Source: Cytobacillus oceanisediminis (lineage in GTDB: Bacteria; Bacillota; Bacilli; Bacillales; Cytobacillaceae). Taken from it: a DNA stretch of 64,000 bases. The notes under the pieces are model-generated. The model was given only the letters and a program-made list of their open reading frames with translations, did no database searches and had not been told where the DNA came from. The translations under genes and the position numbers were made by a program. Positions 9,044-17,661 of the stretch are shown here, piece by piece; the stretch's first letter is position 1; each line of letters opens with the position of its first letter. The stretch lies in NCBI RefSeq assembly GCF_007830235.1, contig NZ_VLKI01000001.1:679481-743480 (forward strand). The letters run 5' to 3'.

Positions 9044-9493
9044 TTATGAACTCTTGATAGGAATATAGACTTCAACATCCTCTGTATCATTTTCCACCGG
9101 GCAATAGACTTCCAAAATATAATGTTCAGGCGAGCCATATTGATAACCCTGCTCTCCAATCCATTTGTCCAATTCGCTGTACAACTGTCCCATTTCCGTT
9201 ACCTTGCCTCTAATCGTTGCGTATGAATTCCCAGCTCGTATGTACTCCATTCCTTCTGGCAAAGACTCTGCATCGCCATTTACTAAACAGCCTACGAAAA
9301 AGGTTCCTTCTCTATGCGTTGGATCTCTCTTAGGTTCATAAATGGAAACCTCAACACCTGTACTGTTTGGTATATCATGTGCCCGCTTCAGGAAATGCTG
9401 TGCGGCTTTAGGGACCAATTCAGCATAATCTCTAAAATGTCCCCTGTTCCTCATAACCACTGCTTTAAATTCCTTCGAAACCACTTTACACAT
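9044..9493 (-). CDS. GyrI-like small-molecule-binding domain protein
   Basis: A stand-alone GyrI-like/AraC effector-binding domain of 149 residues with no DNA-binding region. Family features are the beta-strand YATIRGKVTEMGQLYSELDKW near residue 100 and the C-terminal EVYCPVENDTEDVEVYIPI, where GyrI-like proteins place the conserved Glu before a final beta strand. Such domains bind hydrophobic cations or sequester regulators, and a few are hydrolases; none of these can be chosen from sequence. GGAGG precedes the ATG. A second member lies at 21541-22017. Confidence 0.82.
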   Translation of the reverse strand: MCKVVSKEFKAVVMRNRGHFRDYAELVPKAAQHFLKRAHDIPNSTGVEVSIYEPKRDPTHREGTFFVGCLVNGDAESLPEGMEYIRAGNSYATIRGKVTEMGQLYSELDKWIGEQGYQYGSPEHYILEVYCPVENDTEDVEVYIPIKSS

Positions 9494-9739
9494 CGGAAAT
9501 AACCTCCAAACATTTTAAATCATTATTCCTTTCTCTAAAATTTGGTAAATCCCCTTCTTTATTTAAACTATTTTTTTTAATAGCTACCATGTTGAGAGAT
9601 TAATCTAGCATTTTCTCTATTTATCTTCCATGTTCAGCTATTTATTTGGAATGTTCTTAACTTTATCTTAAAATTCAGCTGATATTCGAGACGTATTGAC
9701 CGAGAAAAGAGTATTTTTCAAAAGAAAAAAACACTTTTA

Positions 9740-9832
9740 TCCTCGCTTTCAAATTTTATGAACCACTTTTCTACTTTTGCGTACAACTTTTTAAATTTAT
9801 GAACCACTCTTAATGGTTTATGCACAACTCCT
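9740..9832. repeat. 20-bp-period AT-rich degenerate repeat, cluster B
   Basis: CACTTT-like boxes recur at 9744 (CGCTTT), 9764, 9784 (CAACTTT), 9805 and 9825 (CAACTC), with steps of 20-21 bp. Units alternate between ATGAACCACTTT and TG(C)GTACAACTTT forms, giving a 40-bp dimer. The rest of the 394-base gap (9494-9887) is AT-rich with no coding signal. Confidence 0.7.
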
Positions 9833-9860
9833 TAATCTGACGCGGCTTTTCACAAAAATT

Positions 9861-9882
9861 GGCGCATCATTTAAGACGCGCC
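9861..9882 (-). terminator. Terminator of the helicase operon
   Basis: On the minus strand GGCGCGTC and GATGCGCC form an 8-bp stem with one G-U pair, followed by AATTTTTG, just after the stop of the HhH gene. Confidence 0.75.
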
Positions 9883-9887
9883 CATTG

Positions 9888-10100
9888 TTATTCATCTGCA
9901 AATGCTAATCCCTTTTCAGCCAATGCCTTGCGGAGTTTTTCTATTGCATTCGGCCCCATTCCATGCAGCTTCATTATTTCTTCTTCAGGAACACCCGCAA
10001 GTTGCTCCAGCCGAAAATAGCCTGCGCCTTCAAGTGCCCGTCTTGCTGGTTTTGCAAGCTTTTCTGGCATATCGCTCTCTTTGATTTGTTTTTCCGACAT
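9888..10100 (-). CDS. Small helix-hairpin-helix DNA-binding protein
   Basis: A 70-residue protein resembling the RNA polymerase alpha C-terminal domain fold. The stretch RLEQLAGVPEEEIMKLHGMG followed by PNAIEKLRKAL is a helix-hairpin-helix with the GMGPNAI turn. It probably binds DNA non-specifically. AAAGGAG precedes the ATG. It lies 13 bases after the SNF2 helicase stop and shares its terminator, so the two are likely co-transcribed and may act together on DNA. Confidence 0.82.
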   Translation of the reverse strand: MSEKQIKESDMPEKLAKPARRALEGAGYFRLEQLAGVPEEEIMKLHGMGPNAIEKLRKALAEKGLAFADE

Positions 10101-10113
10101 CTGTATTCTCCTT

Positions 10114-13100
10114 TTAGATCATTAATATTTCCCGTATATCCTCTTCCGTCAGGCTCTTTGCAGATTTTTCATCGGAGTTTATGATTTCTTCAATCAAGTT
10201 TTTCTTTTTGTCCTGCAGTTCATTCATTTTTTCCTCAATCGTGCCGCGGGCCAAAAGCTTGATGACCTGGACTGTATTAGTCTGGCCCATGCGGTGTGCC
10301 CGGTCGGCTGCCTGTTCCTCAACCGCCGGATTCCACCACAAATCATATAATATGACGGTATCCGCACCGGTCAGATTGAGGCCTGTTCCCCCAGCTTTCA
10401 GCGAAATAAGGAAAAAATCCCGCTCTCCTTCATTATAGCGGCGGCAAACCTCGACACGTTCCTCGGAAGGTGTTTGCCCATCAAGGTAGAAAAATGGCAA
10501 TCCCTCAAGCGCCAGCTCTCTTCCAATCAGATTAAGCATTTTTGTAAACTGTGAAAAAATAAGCACCCTTCTGCCTGAAAGCCTTGATTCTTCAATAATT
10601 CTCTTGAGCTGTTCAAATTTAGCCGAACTGCCTTTATAGCCGTCAACAAATAAAGCAGGATGGCAGCAAATTTGCCGCAAACGGGTCAACCCGGCAAGAA
10701 TTTTAATACGGTTTTTCCTGATTGTATCTTTATTTAGATGCTTCAGAGTGTCCTCCCGCAGTTTTGCCAAATAAGCAGCATATAACTTTTTCTGCTCAGG
10801 CAGAAGCTCAACAGAATCAATCGATTCCATTTTTTCAGGAAGCTCAGAAAGGACATCCTCCTTCAGCCTTCTCAACAGAAATGGCCGAATTCTCCGTGCA
10901 ATTGTCTTTCTGGTCAAATTACTGTAATCCTTCAAGCCCTGAAATAACTCAGGAAATACCACGTGAAATATAGACCACAGTTCTTCAAGCGAGTTTTCAA
11001 CCGGTGTTCCAGTCAGAGCAAAGCGGTGTTTAGCCTGTATCTTCTTCACTGCCCTTGCTGTCTGTGTTACCGGATTCTTAAACGCCTGGGCTTCATCAAA
11101 AAATACTGTGTGAAAATCCTGTATTTCATACCATTTAAAGTCTTTTAAAAGCAGCGGATAAGATGTGATGACTACATCAATGCCAGTTAAATCTTTCTGC
11201 AGCTCTGCCCGTTCAAACTGATTGCCGTCTACGACTACCGCTTGAATTTCCGGTGCAAATTTCATCAGTTCGCTTAACCAGTTGTAAGTTAACGAAGAAG
11301 GGCATACAATCAGCGCAGGAACCTTATTATCCCGGATATCAGGAAGCTCAGATCGTATAAACGCAATGCTTTGCAGCGTTTTGCCCAGCCCCATATCATC
11401 GGCCAAAATGCCGCCAAAGCCATAATGTGCAAGTGCCTTCATCCATTTATAGCCATGTCTTTGATAATCCCTGAGAACTGTATCCAGGCTTTCCGGCACC
11501 TCAATCTGCAGGCTATCCGGGTTTTCAAGAGTGGCTAAAAACTTTCGGAAAGACTCCTCCTGCCGAAATGTATCCTTTTCCCCAACTGTATCCAGCATTC
11601 TAAGGCCCTGGACAATCGGCATATCCAATCCGCTTTCCAGATCTTCAGCCTGCACGGGTACAGCATTCAAAAATCGCTGGATTTCTTCAAACTCCTTTGC
11701 TTCCAAAGATAGCAGCGAACCATTTCGCAATCGATAATATTTCCGTTTTTCCTCAAGGGCATATAAAATATCACGGATTTCCTGATCTGCAATTCCGGTC
11801 ATTTCAAACTTGAACTCCAGCCAATTGGTCCGTTCCTTTTTCACTCTAATCCGGATTTGCGGCTTAGCGTTTTCCCTGAAAATACGATTTCTAACTGCCG
11901 TTGTAGCATATATTTGCAAGAGCTTTTGCAGCTTCGGAATGACATGATAAAGAAACTCATATTCAAGCTCTTCATTTTGCAAAAAATAACCGCCGTCCGT
12001 CCTGGCAAACGAGCTTTCCTCCATCAGCTGCAGGATTTCATCTTCCTTTTCAACATCCCGAATAATCCGTGCTCCGCCTCGTGGTTCCCGTCTTTCCAAT
12101 GGATTAATCACAATATTTTCATAGTGAAATTCCAGGCCGGCAAGGAGGCGATTTTTCAAACGATCCAGGTAGAGCTTAGCAACAAGAGGAGTCTTTAAAA
12201 ACTGCTTGGCCATCTCCTCTGAAATTTGCACTTCACCTAATTTCCGCAAACCTGGGATTACTTTTTCCAAAAAAAGCTCCATTTGTTCCGCAGCGATTGG
12301 AATCATATTTTCCCCTGCAGTTTCAATCATTTGTGTGAGATCATACAGCCGATGGCAATCCTCTTTATTTAGCGTGATGAACTTGCCGCCATATAGAACG
12401 GAATTGTAAGAATTCAGGACAAGCAAACGGTCAAGCCCTTTAATTCTCAAATAGTACCTCCTGTCCGCTTCTAATAATTCAAATCGTAATGGCAAACTCT
12501 CATCTGAAAAATGAAACCTTTCAAATGTTTTTCCAACTACTTCAAGCTTCACTTTTTCCGCATGTGCAAGACTTGGTTTGATCCGCTCCCATGATGAGGG
12601 TGGAATCAATAGCATATCTTTGCTGGCTGTATAGTCAAATTCGTCCAACAAGGCATTCACATAAACGGATTCATCTTGTATAACCTGGATCAGCTGCTGG
12701 ATAACAGCAGCTGATTCAGGTTTAAAGCAATGCAGATTTGAATCATATGTAAATGTTAGGGATAACAAACATGGTTTTCCTTCTTTTACCGATTGGAGGA
12801 AATCGCGGATATCAAGAACCGGTGTAGGGCCTATCTTTAATTTTATGGTGAATAAATATTGGCCTTTGCCCAAATGCACCGGCTGACATGTAAATTCCGA
12901 TTCAAGCACTTGTCTGTTTTCAAAATGCAGCTGATGTCCGCTTGATCGGACAGCCGAATTGCTGAAAAGCGTCAGCAAACCGTCCGTGAGTGAATTTTCT
13001 GGCGGTGCAGCCATCTGTTCTTGCGAAGAATTGATTACTGGTGTTCCCTTCTGCTGCAGTTCATATATTGCCAGCAGCACAGCCGCAACATGCTGGCATT

Positions 13101-13332
13101 CCTTATCAAAGGAAGCAAGCTTCGGACAGCTGCAAGAAGTTTGAAAGCTGCTTCCCGAATCCTTTTCAACCTTCACATAAAAATCTTCCGCTGCAGCTAC
13201 CGTTGCTTCGCAGCGATCAGCGGTATATTCGTTAAAGCTTACTTTATTATTTCGAAAAAAAGCGTCCCCTCTTTTGAAGGAGACTGTGCCGCACATTTCT
13301 TTTATACTTTTATGAGTTAATTTAATATCCAC
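10114..13332 (-). CDS. SWIM zinc-finger SNF2-family helicase
   Basis: A Swi2/Snf2-type ATP-dependent DNA translocase of 1072 residues. An N-terminal SWIM zinc finger has the C-x-C-xn-C-x-H pattern (Cys67, Cys69, Cys79, His81 counted from GTG 13332). After a bacterial SNF2-associated region come the ATPase motifs: DDMGLGKT (motif I, about residue 640), DEAQ (motif II, about 741), LTGTPVENSLEELW (motif III) and the C-terminal QAADRAHRMGQT (motif VI). In-frame codons extend upstream, but AAGGAGAG lies eight bases before GTG 13332. It forms an operon with the HhH protein. A role in DNA repair or transcription recycling is inferred from family only. Confidence 0.94.
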   Translation of the reverse strand: MDIKLTHKSIKEMCGTVSFKRGDAFFRNNKVSFNEYTADRCEATVAAAEDFYVKVEKDSGSSFQTSCSCPKLASFDKECQHVAAVLLAIYELQQKGTPVINSSQEQMAAPPENSLTDGLLTLFSNSAVRSSGHQLHFENRQVLESEFTCQPVHLGKGQYLFTIKLKIGPTPVLDIRDFLQSVKEGKPCLLSLTFTYDSNLHCFKPESAAVIQQLIQVIQDESVYVNALLDEFDYTASKDMLLIPPSSWERIKPSLAHAEKVKLEVVGKTFERFHFSDESLPLRFELLEADRRYYLRIKGLDRLLVLNSYNSVLYGGKFITLNKEDCHRLYDLTQMIETAGENMIPIAAEQMELFLEKVIPGLRKLGEVQISEEMAKQFLKTPLVAKLYLDRLKNRLLAGLEFHYENIVINPLERREPRGGARIIRDVEKEDEILQLMEESSFARTDGGYFLQNEELEYEFLYHVIPKLQKLLQIYATTAVRNRIFRENAKPQIRIRVKKERTNWLEFKFEMTGIADQEIRDILYALEEKRKYYRLRNGSLLSLEAKEFEEIQRFLNAVPVQAEDLESGLDMPIVQGLRMLDTVGEKDTFRQEESFRKFLATLENPDSLQIEVPESLDTVLRDYQRHGYKWMKALAHYGFGGILADDMGLGKTLQSIAFIRSELPDIRDNKVPALIVCPSSLTYNWLSELMKFAPEIQAVVVDGNQFERAELQKDLTGIDVVITSYPLLLKDFKWYEIQDFHTVFFDEAQAFKNPVTQTARAVKKIQAKHRFALTGTPVENSLEELWSIFHVVFPELFQGLKDYSNLTRKTIARRIRPFLLRRLKEDVLSELPEKMESIDSVELLPEQKKLYAAYLAKLREDTLKHLNKDTIRKNRIKILAGLTRLRQICCHPALFVDGYKGSSAKFEQLKRIIEESRLSGRRVLIFSQFTKMLNLIGRELALEGLPFFYLDGQTPSEERVEVCRRYNEGERDFFLISLKAGGTGLNLTGADTVILYDLWWNPAVEEQAADRAHRMGQTNTVQVIKLLARGTIEEKMNELQDKKKNLIEEIINSDEKSAKSLTEEDIREILMI

Positions 13333-13410
13333 AAACGCTCTCCTTCCAGGGACAATGATATAAAAATTGTACCATAATAAAGGACTAAAATTCATTTAAT
13401 GAACAAACGC

Positions 13411-13440
13411 AAAAAGAGAGGTCCTATCACCTCTCTCTTT
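13411..13440 (-). terminator. Terminator of the CBO0543/secreted protein pair
   Basis: AGAGAGGT and ACCTCTCT pair around a short loop and are followed on the minus strand by TTTTTG. The hairpin overlaps the last codons of the upstream gene. Confidence 0.78.
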
Positions 13441-13843
13441 TGAGAATAATCCTCTCTTCAAACTTTCCGTACTCATCAAGAATAAACGTTAAGCTTTCCT
13501 GCTTATCCAGGTATCTGCAGCCTCCGCATTCGATTCTTTCCGTTTTATATTCGGAACCGCACTTTAAGGAAAAATCCCCTGCAAGATCGGATGCTCCATC
13601 GGTGATTAGATAAGTTAAGTAACGGACCTTCTTAATGTATTGATTGGTTCCTTTATATGTAAGACTCGTCTCATATTCAACCATTGTTCCAATGAGAAAC
13701 CTTTTGTGCTCCACAAACCAATTCTTACTTTCCCCTTTAAAAACAATTGAATGGGGATGCCCCCATAGTGAAGAAGCTTCTGCCTTTTCAAACGTTAAAG
13801 TTACAAAAAAAACGATAGCTAAAATTTTTACAGCATTCTTCAT
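13427..13843 (-). CDS. Hypothetical secreted protein
   Basis: I do not recognise a family. The 138-residue product starts with a signal peptide (MKNAVKILAIVFFVTLTF, likely cleavage after AEA near residue 23). The mature part is about 115 residues with three Cys, two of them close together (ECGGC), suggesting a metal site or a redox/disulfide pair. The ATG overlaps the stop of the preceding membrane-protein gene by four bases (ATGA), so the two are translationally coupled and may act together at the membrane. Confidence 0.7.
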   Translation of the reverse strand: MKNAVKILAIVFFVTLTFEKAEASSLWGHPHSIVFKGESKNWFVEHKRFLIGTMVEYETSLTYKGTNQYIKKVRYLTYLITDGASDLAGDFSLKCGSEYKTERIECGGCRYLDKQESLTFILDEYGKFEERIILKRER

Positions 13844-14307
13844 TTACATGCCTCTTTTTCCAATGCGCAAATCCACTTATAATACTTTAACATGACAAAT
13901 AAAAGGATTGGATCTAGGGCGGCTGCATACCACAATTCCCACCAGCCATAGCGGAAATAACCCCATGGCTCTGGAAGCAAAGCCAATACTTCATACAGCA
14001 GTATGGCAACTACCCAGAAGATTATATATGTTACCCGTTTAATAAGGTCTGAGTTGAAAGGGTACCAGTTCAGAAACATCATATTGACTGGCGGCACTAC
14101 AAAAATATGTGCCGCCAGTCCGCCCCAATTCGGTTCTTTTGTGAAATACCAGTAGCCCCAGTATTTGAATTCAATCATGCAGTCAAAGACCTGCTGAGCT
14201 GATATTGTAAATAACCATATATGTACAATTTGGTTTTTGGTCAGGCGTTTATTCGATTTAAATGCGGTAAGATTAAACAGAGTGATGGCAATGAGCAGTC
14301 CTATCAT
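13840..14307 (-). CDS. CBO0543 family membrane protein
   Basis: A 155-residue integral membrane protein with four hydrophobic segments. The sequence features YWGYWYFTKEPNW, VPPVNMMFLNWYPF and the C-terminal WGYFRYGWWELWYAAALDPILLF fit the CBO0543 family of Firmicute membrane proteins, whose role is unknown. It is the first gene of a two-gene unit with the secreted protein after it. Confidence is good for a membrane protein, moderate for the family name. Confidence 0.75.
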   Translation of the reverse strand: MIGLLIAITLFNLTAFKSNKRLTKNQIVHIWLFTISAQQVFDCMIEFKYWGYWYFTKEPNWGGLAAHIFVVPPVNMMFLNWYPFNSDLIKRVTYIIFWVVAILLYEVLALLPEPWGYFRYGWWELWYAAALDPILLFVMLKYYKWICALEKEACK

Positions 14308-14409
14308 ATGAATGGTCCTTTTTATTTGTTAATCTCCCTTGAGTGGCTTTTTTTATTCACCATTTGGTAATATTATGGAAAATCAATCTTTGGATTAAGG
14401 GGATCTCTT

Positions 14410-15155
14410 ATGACACATACATTGCTGCCTGCTTTTTTGCAGACAATCCGAACATTAAATGATTCAATGCCATTAACAAAAGAAGATCTGTTATCAGAAG
14501 ATTTTTTAATTCAGAAAGTTGGGAATTAGAGATGTACTATTCGCCCCACAATGAATATATCAATAAAAAAGCAAGAATCATCATAGTGGGCATCACGCCT
14601 GGCTGGAGCCAGATGAAGATTGCCTATGAACATTTTCTAAAGGGCTTTGCAGCTGAAAAAGCAATGGAAGTTGTCTTGAGGGAAACGAAGATAGCAGCCG
14701 GTTTTGCCGGTGCAATGCGGGCTAACTTAATGGCAATGCTTGATCAATGCGGCATTCCAGAATCTCTTCATATAAATGGCTCATCAGCCCTTTTTAATGA
14801 AGACAGGACACTCCTGCATACAACCTCAGTCATAAAATACCCTGTCTTCTACCGTGCCAAAAATTATACTGGCCATCAGCCTGGCATCTTTCAGTCAAAG
14901 CTCCTGACTGAATATGCAACAAAGGTTTTTGCAGAAGAAATCGGAGAAATTAAAAAGAACGCCCTCATCATCCCTCTTGGCAAAACAGCTGAAACCATCA
15001 TCCGCCATCTGATGGAAGCCAACAAGCTCGCTGGTCATACAATCTTATTTGGATTCCCGCATCCATCTGGTGCAAATGGCCATCGGGTTAGGCAATTTGA
15101 GGAACAAAAAAACTCGCTTGCTCAAACAGTCAGAAAGTGGTCAGATCAAATATAA
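14410..15155 (+). pseudogene. Uracil-DNA-glycosylase-like gene interrupted by a frameshift
   Basis: Two open segments join here: 14410-14529 (39 codons, preceded by GGGGAT) and 14532-15155 (207 codons, beginning MYYSPHNEYINKKARI). The second carries a UDG-superfamily look: IIVGITPGWSQMK near its start, IIPLGKTAETIIRHL, and FPHPSGANGHR near the end, where UDG-fold enzymes have their H-P-S motif. The downstream ATG has no good ribosome binding site. Adding one A to GGGAATTAG at 14521-14529 fuses the frames to read VGKLEMYY, giving one protein of about 247 residues. Either the gene is newly inactivated or the shorter C-terminal product is made; an assembly error is also possible. Confidence 0.65.
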
Positions 15156-15306
15156 AGAGAGGACAGGATGCAATCTGTTTTCTCTCAACCGTTGGTGAAT
15201 AGACCTGCAAACTTGAGAAAAAGAAGCATCAGGCAGGATATTCAAGTCTTAGACCCTAAAAGAGACTGCTATATCCGGATTACCCATCTTTAGCAGTCCC
15301 TTTGCC

Positions 15307-15927
15307 TTACGGCTGTTTCTCCAGAGCCAATTTAATACCAAAACCCATTAAAACTACTCCTGAAACACCTTGCAGAACGTTATTTACAGCAGGCTTTTTC
15401 AGCCAATTTCTGAAAAAGTCGATTAAATAAACATAGAAAAAGAACCAAACGATTGTAATAATACTATAGGTGAATCCCATTGTCAGAAATTGGACAAAGT
15501 GGTTTCCACCCGGGCTTACAAATTGAGGGAAGAACGTCAAAAAGAAGACGGCTACCTTCGGATTAGACACACATGTGAAAAACCCCTGCAGGAAATGGGA
15601 TTTGTTTTTCCTGTGCTTTTTGACACCTTCCGTCTGCGTCCGTTGAGATGACAGGGATTTCAGTGAAACAACGCCCAAGTATATGAGGTACATCGCGCCG
15701 GCATATTTAATAATCGAAAAAATGTATGCTGATTTTACAATCAACGCGGATAAGCCAAACACAACAGCCATCGTGTGGACAAGCAGCCCTGCCACAGAGC
15801 CAAACATTGTTTTAATCCCGCTTTTTTTGCCGCTTGATATGGTATTTTGGATTAATATTCCTGTATCCGGCCCCGGCAGGATTACCAGCAGAAACGACAT
15901 AAACAGGAACAAAAGAAAGTTCTCCAA
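15307..15927 (-). CDS. LysE/RhtB family amino-acid exporter
   Basis: A 206-residue translocator of the LysE superfamily with about six transmembrane helices. The diagnostic N-terminal motif is LPGPDTGILIQNTISSGKK (residues 18-36), followed by GSVAGLLVH and, in the middle, SNPKVAVFFLTFFPQFVSP. The family exports amino acids such as homoserine, threonine or lysine; the substrate is not predictable here. The start is TTG, with GGGAGGGTG placed correctly upstream. The gene is transcribed alone. Confidence 0.9.
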   Translation of the reverse strand: MENFLLFLFMSFLLVILPGPDTGILIQNTISSGKKSGIKTMFGSVAGLLVHTMAVVFGLSALIVKSAYIFSIIKYAGAMYLIYLGVVSLKSLSSQRTQTEGVKKHRKNKSHFLQGFFTCVSNPKVAVFFLTFFPQFVSPGGNHFVQFLTMGFTYSIITIVWFFFYVYLIDFFRNWLKKPAVNNVLQGVSGVVLMGFGIKLALEKQP

Positions 15928-16004
15928 ATTTCACCCTCCCACCCTAATGTTTTTAAAATATTGAATTTATTATAGCAGGTTTCATGAATTTTCCAATCAT
16001 AAAA

Positions 16005-16035
16005 AGAGCAGATTTTCCAAAAGAAAATCTGCTCT
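16005..16035 (-). terminator. Terminator of trhO
   Basis: A 13-bp perfect stem (AGAGCAGATTTTC) with a 5-base loop is followed on the minus strand by five T residues, directly after the trhO stop. Confidence 0.87.
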
Positions 16036-16042
16036 CGCCATA

Positions 16043-16993
16043 TTAGGGATTCACTTTTTCTAATCGTTCTTCTATTTCTGCTTCTGTCAGCCCATGCTCC
16101 GCGATATAACGGTTACTTGGGTGTATGCGGCATTCATCTGAACAGCTGCGCATATATTTATGCTCGTTTTCTTCTGAGCATAGAATCTTTTTATTGCATT
16201 CAGGATTAGCGCAGTTTACATAGCGTTCGCATGGTTCCCCGGAGAAATAATCTTTCCCTACGACTACATGCTCCTTCTGGTTGACCGGTACGCCGATTCT
16301 GTCATCGAATACGTAAAGCTGGCCATCCCACAGGTCGCCTTGAACTTCAGGATCTTTTCCGTATGTGACAATTCCTCCATGAAGCTGGGCTACATCTTTA
16401 AAGCCTTCTTGCAGAAGCCAGCCGGAAAATTTTTCACAGCGGATCCCTCCTGTGCAATACGTGATAATCTTTTTGTCGCCAAGCATTTCTTTATTTTCAC
16501 GGACCCACTCAGGCAAGTCACGGAAATTTTTTATATCAGGTCTGATCGCCCCTCTAAAGTGGCCAAGATCATATTCATAATCATTGCGTGCATCTAACAC
16601 GACAGTATTTTCATCCTGGAGCCTCTTGTAAAATTCTTTAGGCTCAAGATATTCGCCTGTCAGCTGGTTCGGATTAACATCGTCTTCAAGACGAAGTGTT
16701 ACCAGCTCTTGGCGGGCGCGCACCTTCATTTTTGGGAAAGCGTGCCCATCCGCTTCATCAATCTTGAAAACCATCTCCGCAAAACGCGGATCCTGTTTCA
16801 TCACTTCCATATAACGATCAGTCTGTTCAACTGGTCCTGAAACAGTCCCGTTAATTCCCTCATTTGCAACAAGAATACGCCCCTTAAGGCCAAGCTCGTT
16901 ACAAAACGCTTTGTGCTCCTTTGCGAACTCCTCTGGATCCTCAATCGGAACATACATATAATACAGCAAAACTCTGTATGGTTTTTGACTCAT
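16043..16993 (-). CDS. trhO: tRNA uridine(34) hydroxylase TrhO (rhodanese-like)
   Basis: TrhO (YceA/YbfQ) hydroxylates uridine 34 of certain tRNAs to 5-hydroxyuridine. The N-terminal ferredoxin-like domain ([18 protein letters not shown]) is followed by a rhodanese domain with the active-site loop YCTGGIRCE near residue 185 and a C-terminal Cys-rich region ([21 protein letters not shown]) that probably binds zinc. The 316-residue length is normal. In-frame GTG 17005 overlaps the Shine-Dalgarno AGGTGG, so ATG 16993 is preferred. A strong terminator follows, so it is a single-gene unit. Confidence 0.94.
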   Translation of the reverse strand: MSQKPYRVLLYYMYVPIEDPEEFAKEHKAFCNELGLKGRILVANEGINGTVSGPVEQTDRYMEVMKQDPRFAEMVFKIDEADGHAFPKMKVRARQELVTLRLEDDVNPNQLTGEYLEPKEFYKRLQDENTVVLDARNDYEYDLGHFRGAIRPDIKNFRDLPEWVRENKEMLGDKKIITYCTGGIRCEKFSGWLLQEGFKDVAQLHGGIVTYGKDPEVQGDLWDGQLYVFDDRIGVPVNQKEHVVVGKDYFSGEPCERYVNCANPECNKKILCSEENEHKYMRSCSDECRIHPSNRYIAEHGLTEAEIEERLEKVNP

Positions 16994-17005
16994 TTTTATT
17001 TCCAC

Positions 17006-17320
17006 CTATCACTTAATATTTGCAAGATATATCTGTTAATAGGTTTAAACATATATTCTTACCTATATTAGTATAACAAACTGAGTCAAGTTTCATAATA
17101 GAGATGCCTATTTGTCCCAAGAAAACCGGAACTTCAATCATATTAATAGGTAAAACATATGGATTTCCATACCGCTTCTCATATTCGAGTCCGTGTATAT
17201 TTAATTTTGTAAGATATTTCCGAAAAGATCCATCCCAGTAATCACCCCCAGATCAGTTTCCTGGTATAAAATTATTTAATTCTAATTTTTTGCAAGGCAG
17301 ACATTTCCTGATCTTTTTTT
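17006..17320. other. Intergenic region upstream of trhO
   Basis: About 315 AT-rich bases. A good minus-strand -10 sequence TATACT lies at 17070-17075 and may belong to trhO, but the matching -35 is weak. I see no coding signal. Confidence 0.4.
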
Positions 17321-17577
17321 TAGATGAAGGCTCTGTTAAAGCTTATTGTTGTTTTTTAACACCCTGTTAATTGGAGCGGAAGGCACTAATCCCGCGAAAA
17401 TGCATTCGCATTTCCTTCGTGCGGTGTTATTTCAGTGAAGCTTATTCAAAGTCCTTCGGGAGTGCGGATCAAAGGGAGACCCCGCAGGAGCAAAGCGACG
17501 AGGAGCGTCGGACCGCCCGCGGAAAGGGAGTGCCTCGTGCTGAAATCAACAGGCTAATTTAACAGATCCTAGATGAA
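17321..17577 (+). mobile_element. MITE-like repeat copy 1, with 8-bp target duplication
   Basis: The element runs 17329-17569 (241 bp). It is GC-rich against its surroundings and non-coding. Its ends are GGCTCTGTTAAA and, inverted, GGATCTGTTAAA. It is flanked by a perfect 8-bp direct repeat TAGATGAA (17321-17328 and 17570-17577). The interior shares long blocks with the copy at 31542, such as GAGCAAAGCGACGAGGAGCG. The IS6-family insertion sequences have similar GGxxCTGTTG-type ends and 8-bp duplications, so mobilisation in trans by such a transposase is a reasonable guess. Confidence 0.8.
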
Positions 17578-17610
17578 AAAACGATGCCATCAAAAATGAC
17601 ACCGTTTTTC
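17576..17610 (-). terminator. Terminator of the nucleoside hydrolase gene
   Basis: On the minus strand ACGGTGTCAT and ATGGCATCGT pair (8 of 10 Watson-Crick, the rest wobble or mismatch) and are followed by six T residues. It abuts the target duplication of MITE copy 1. Confidence 0.65.
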
Positions 17611-17661
17611 AATCGTATAACCGGAAGGATTGAATATGACCCATCCAAAAGACTCTAGGAG

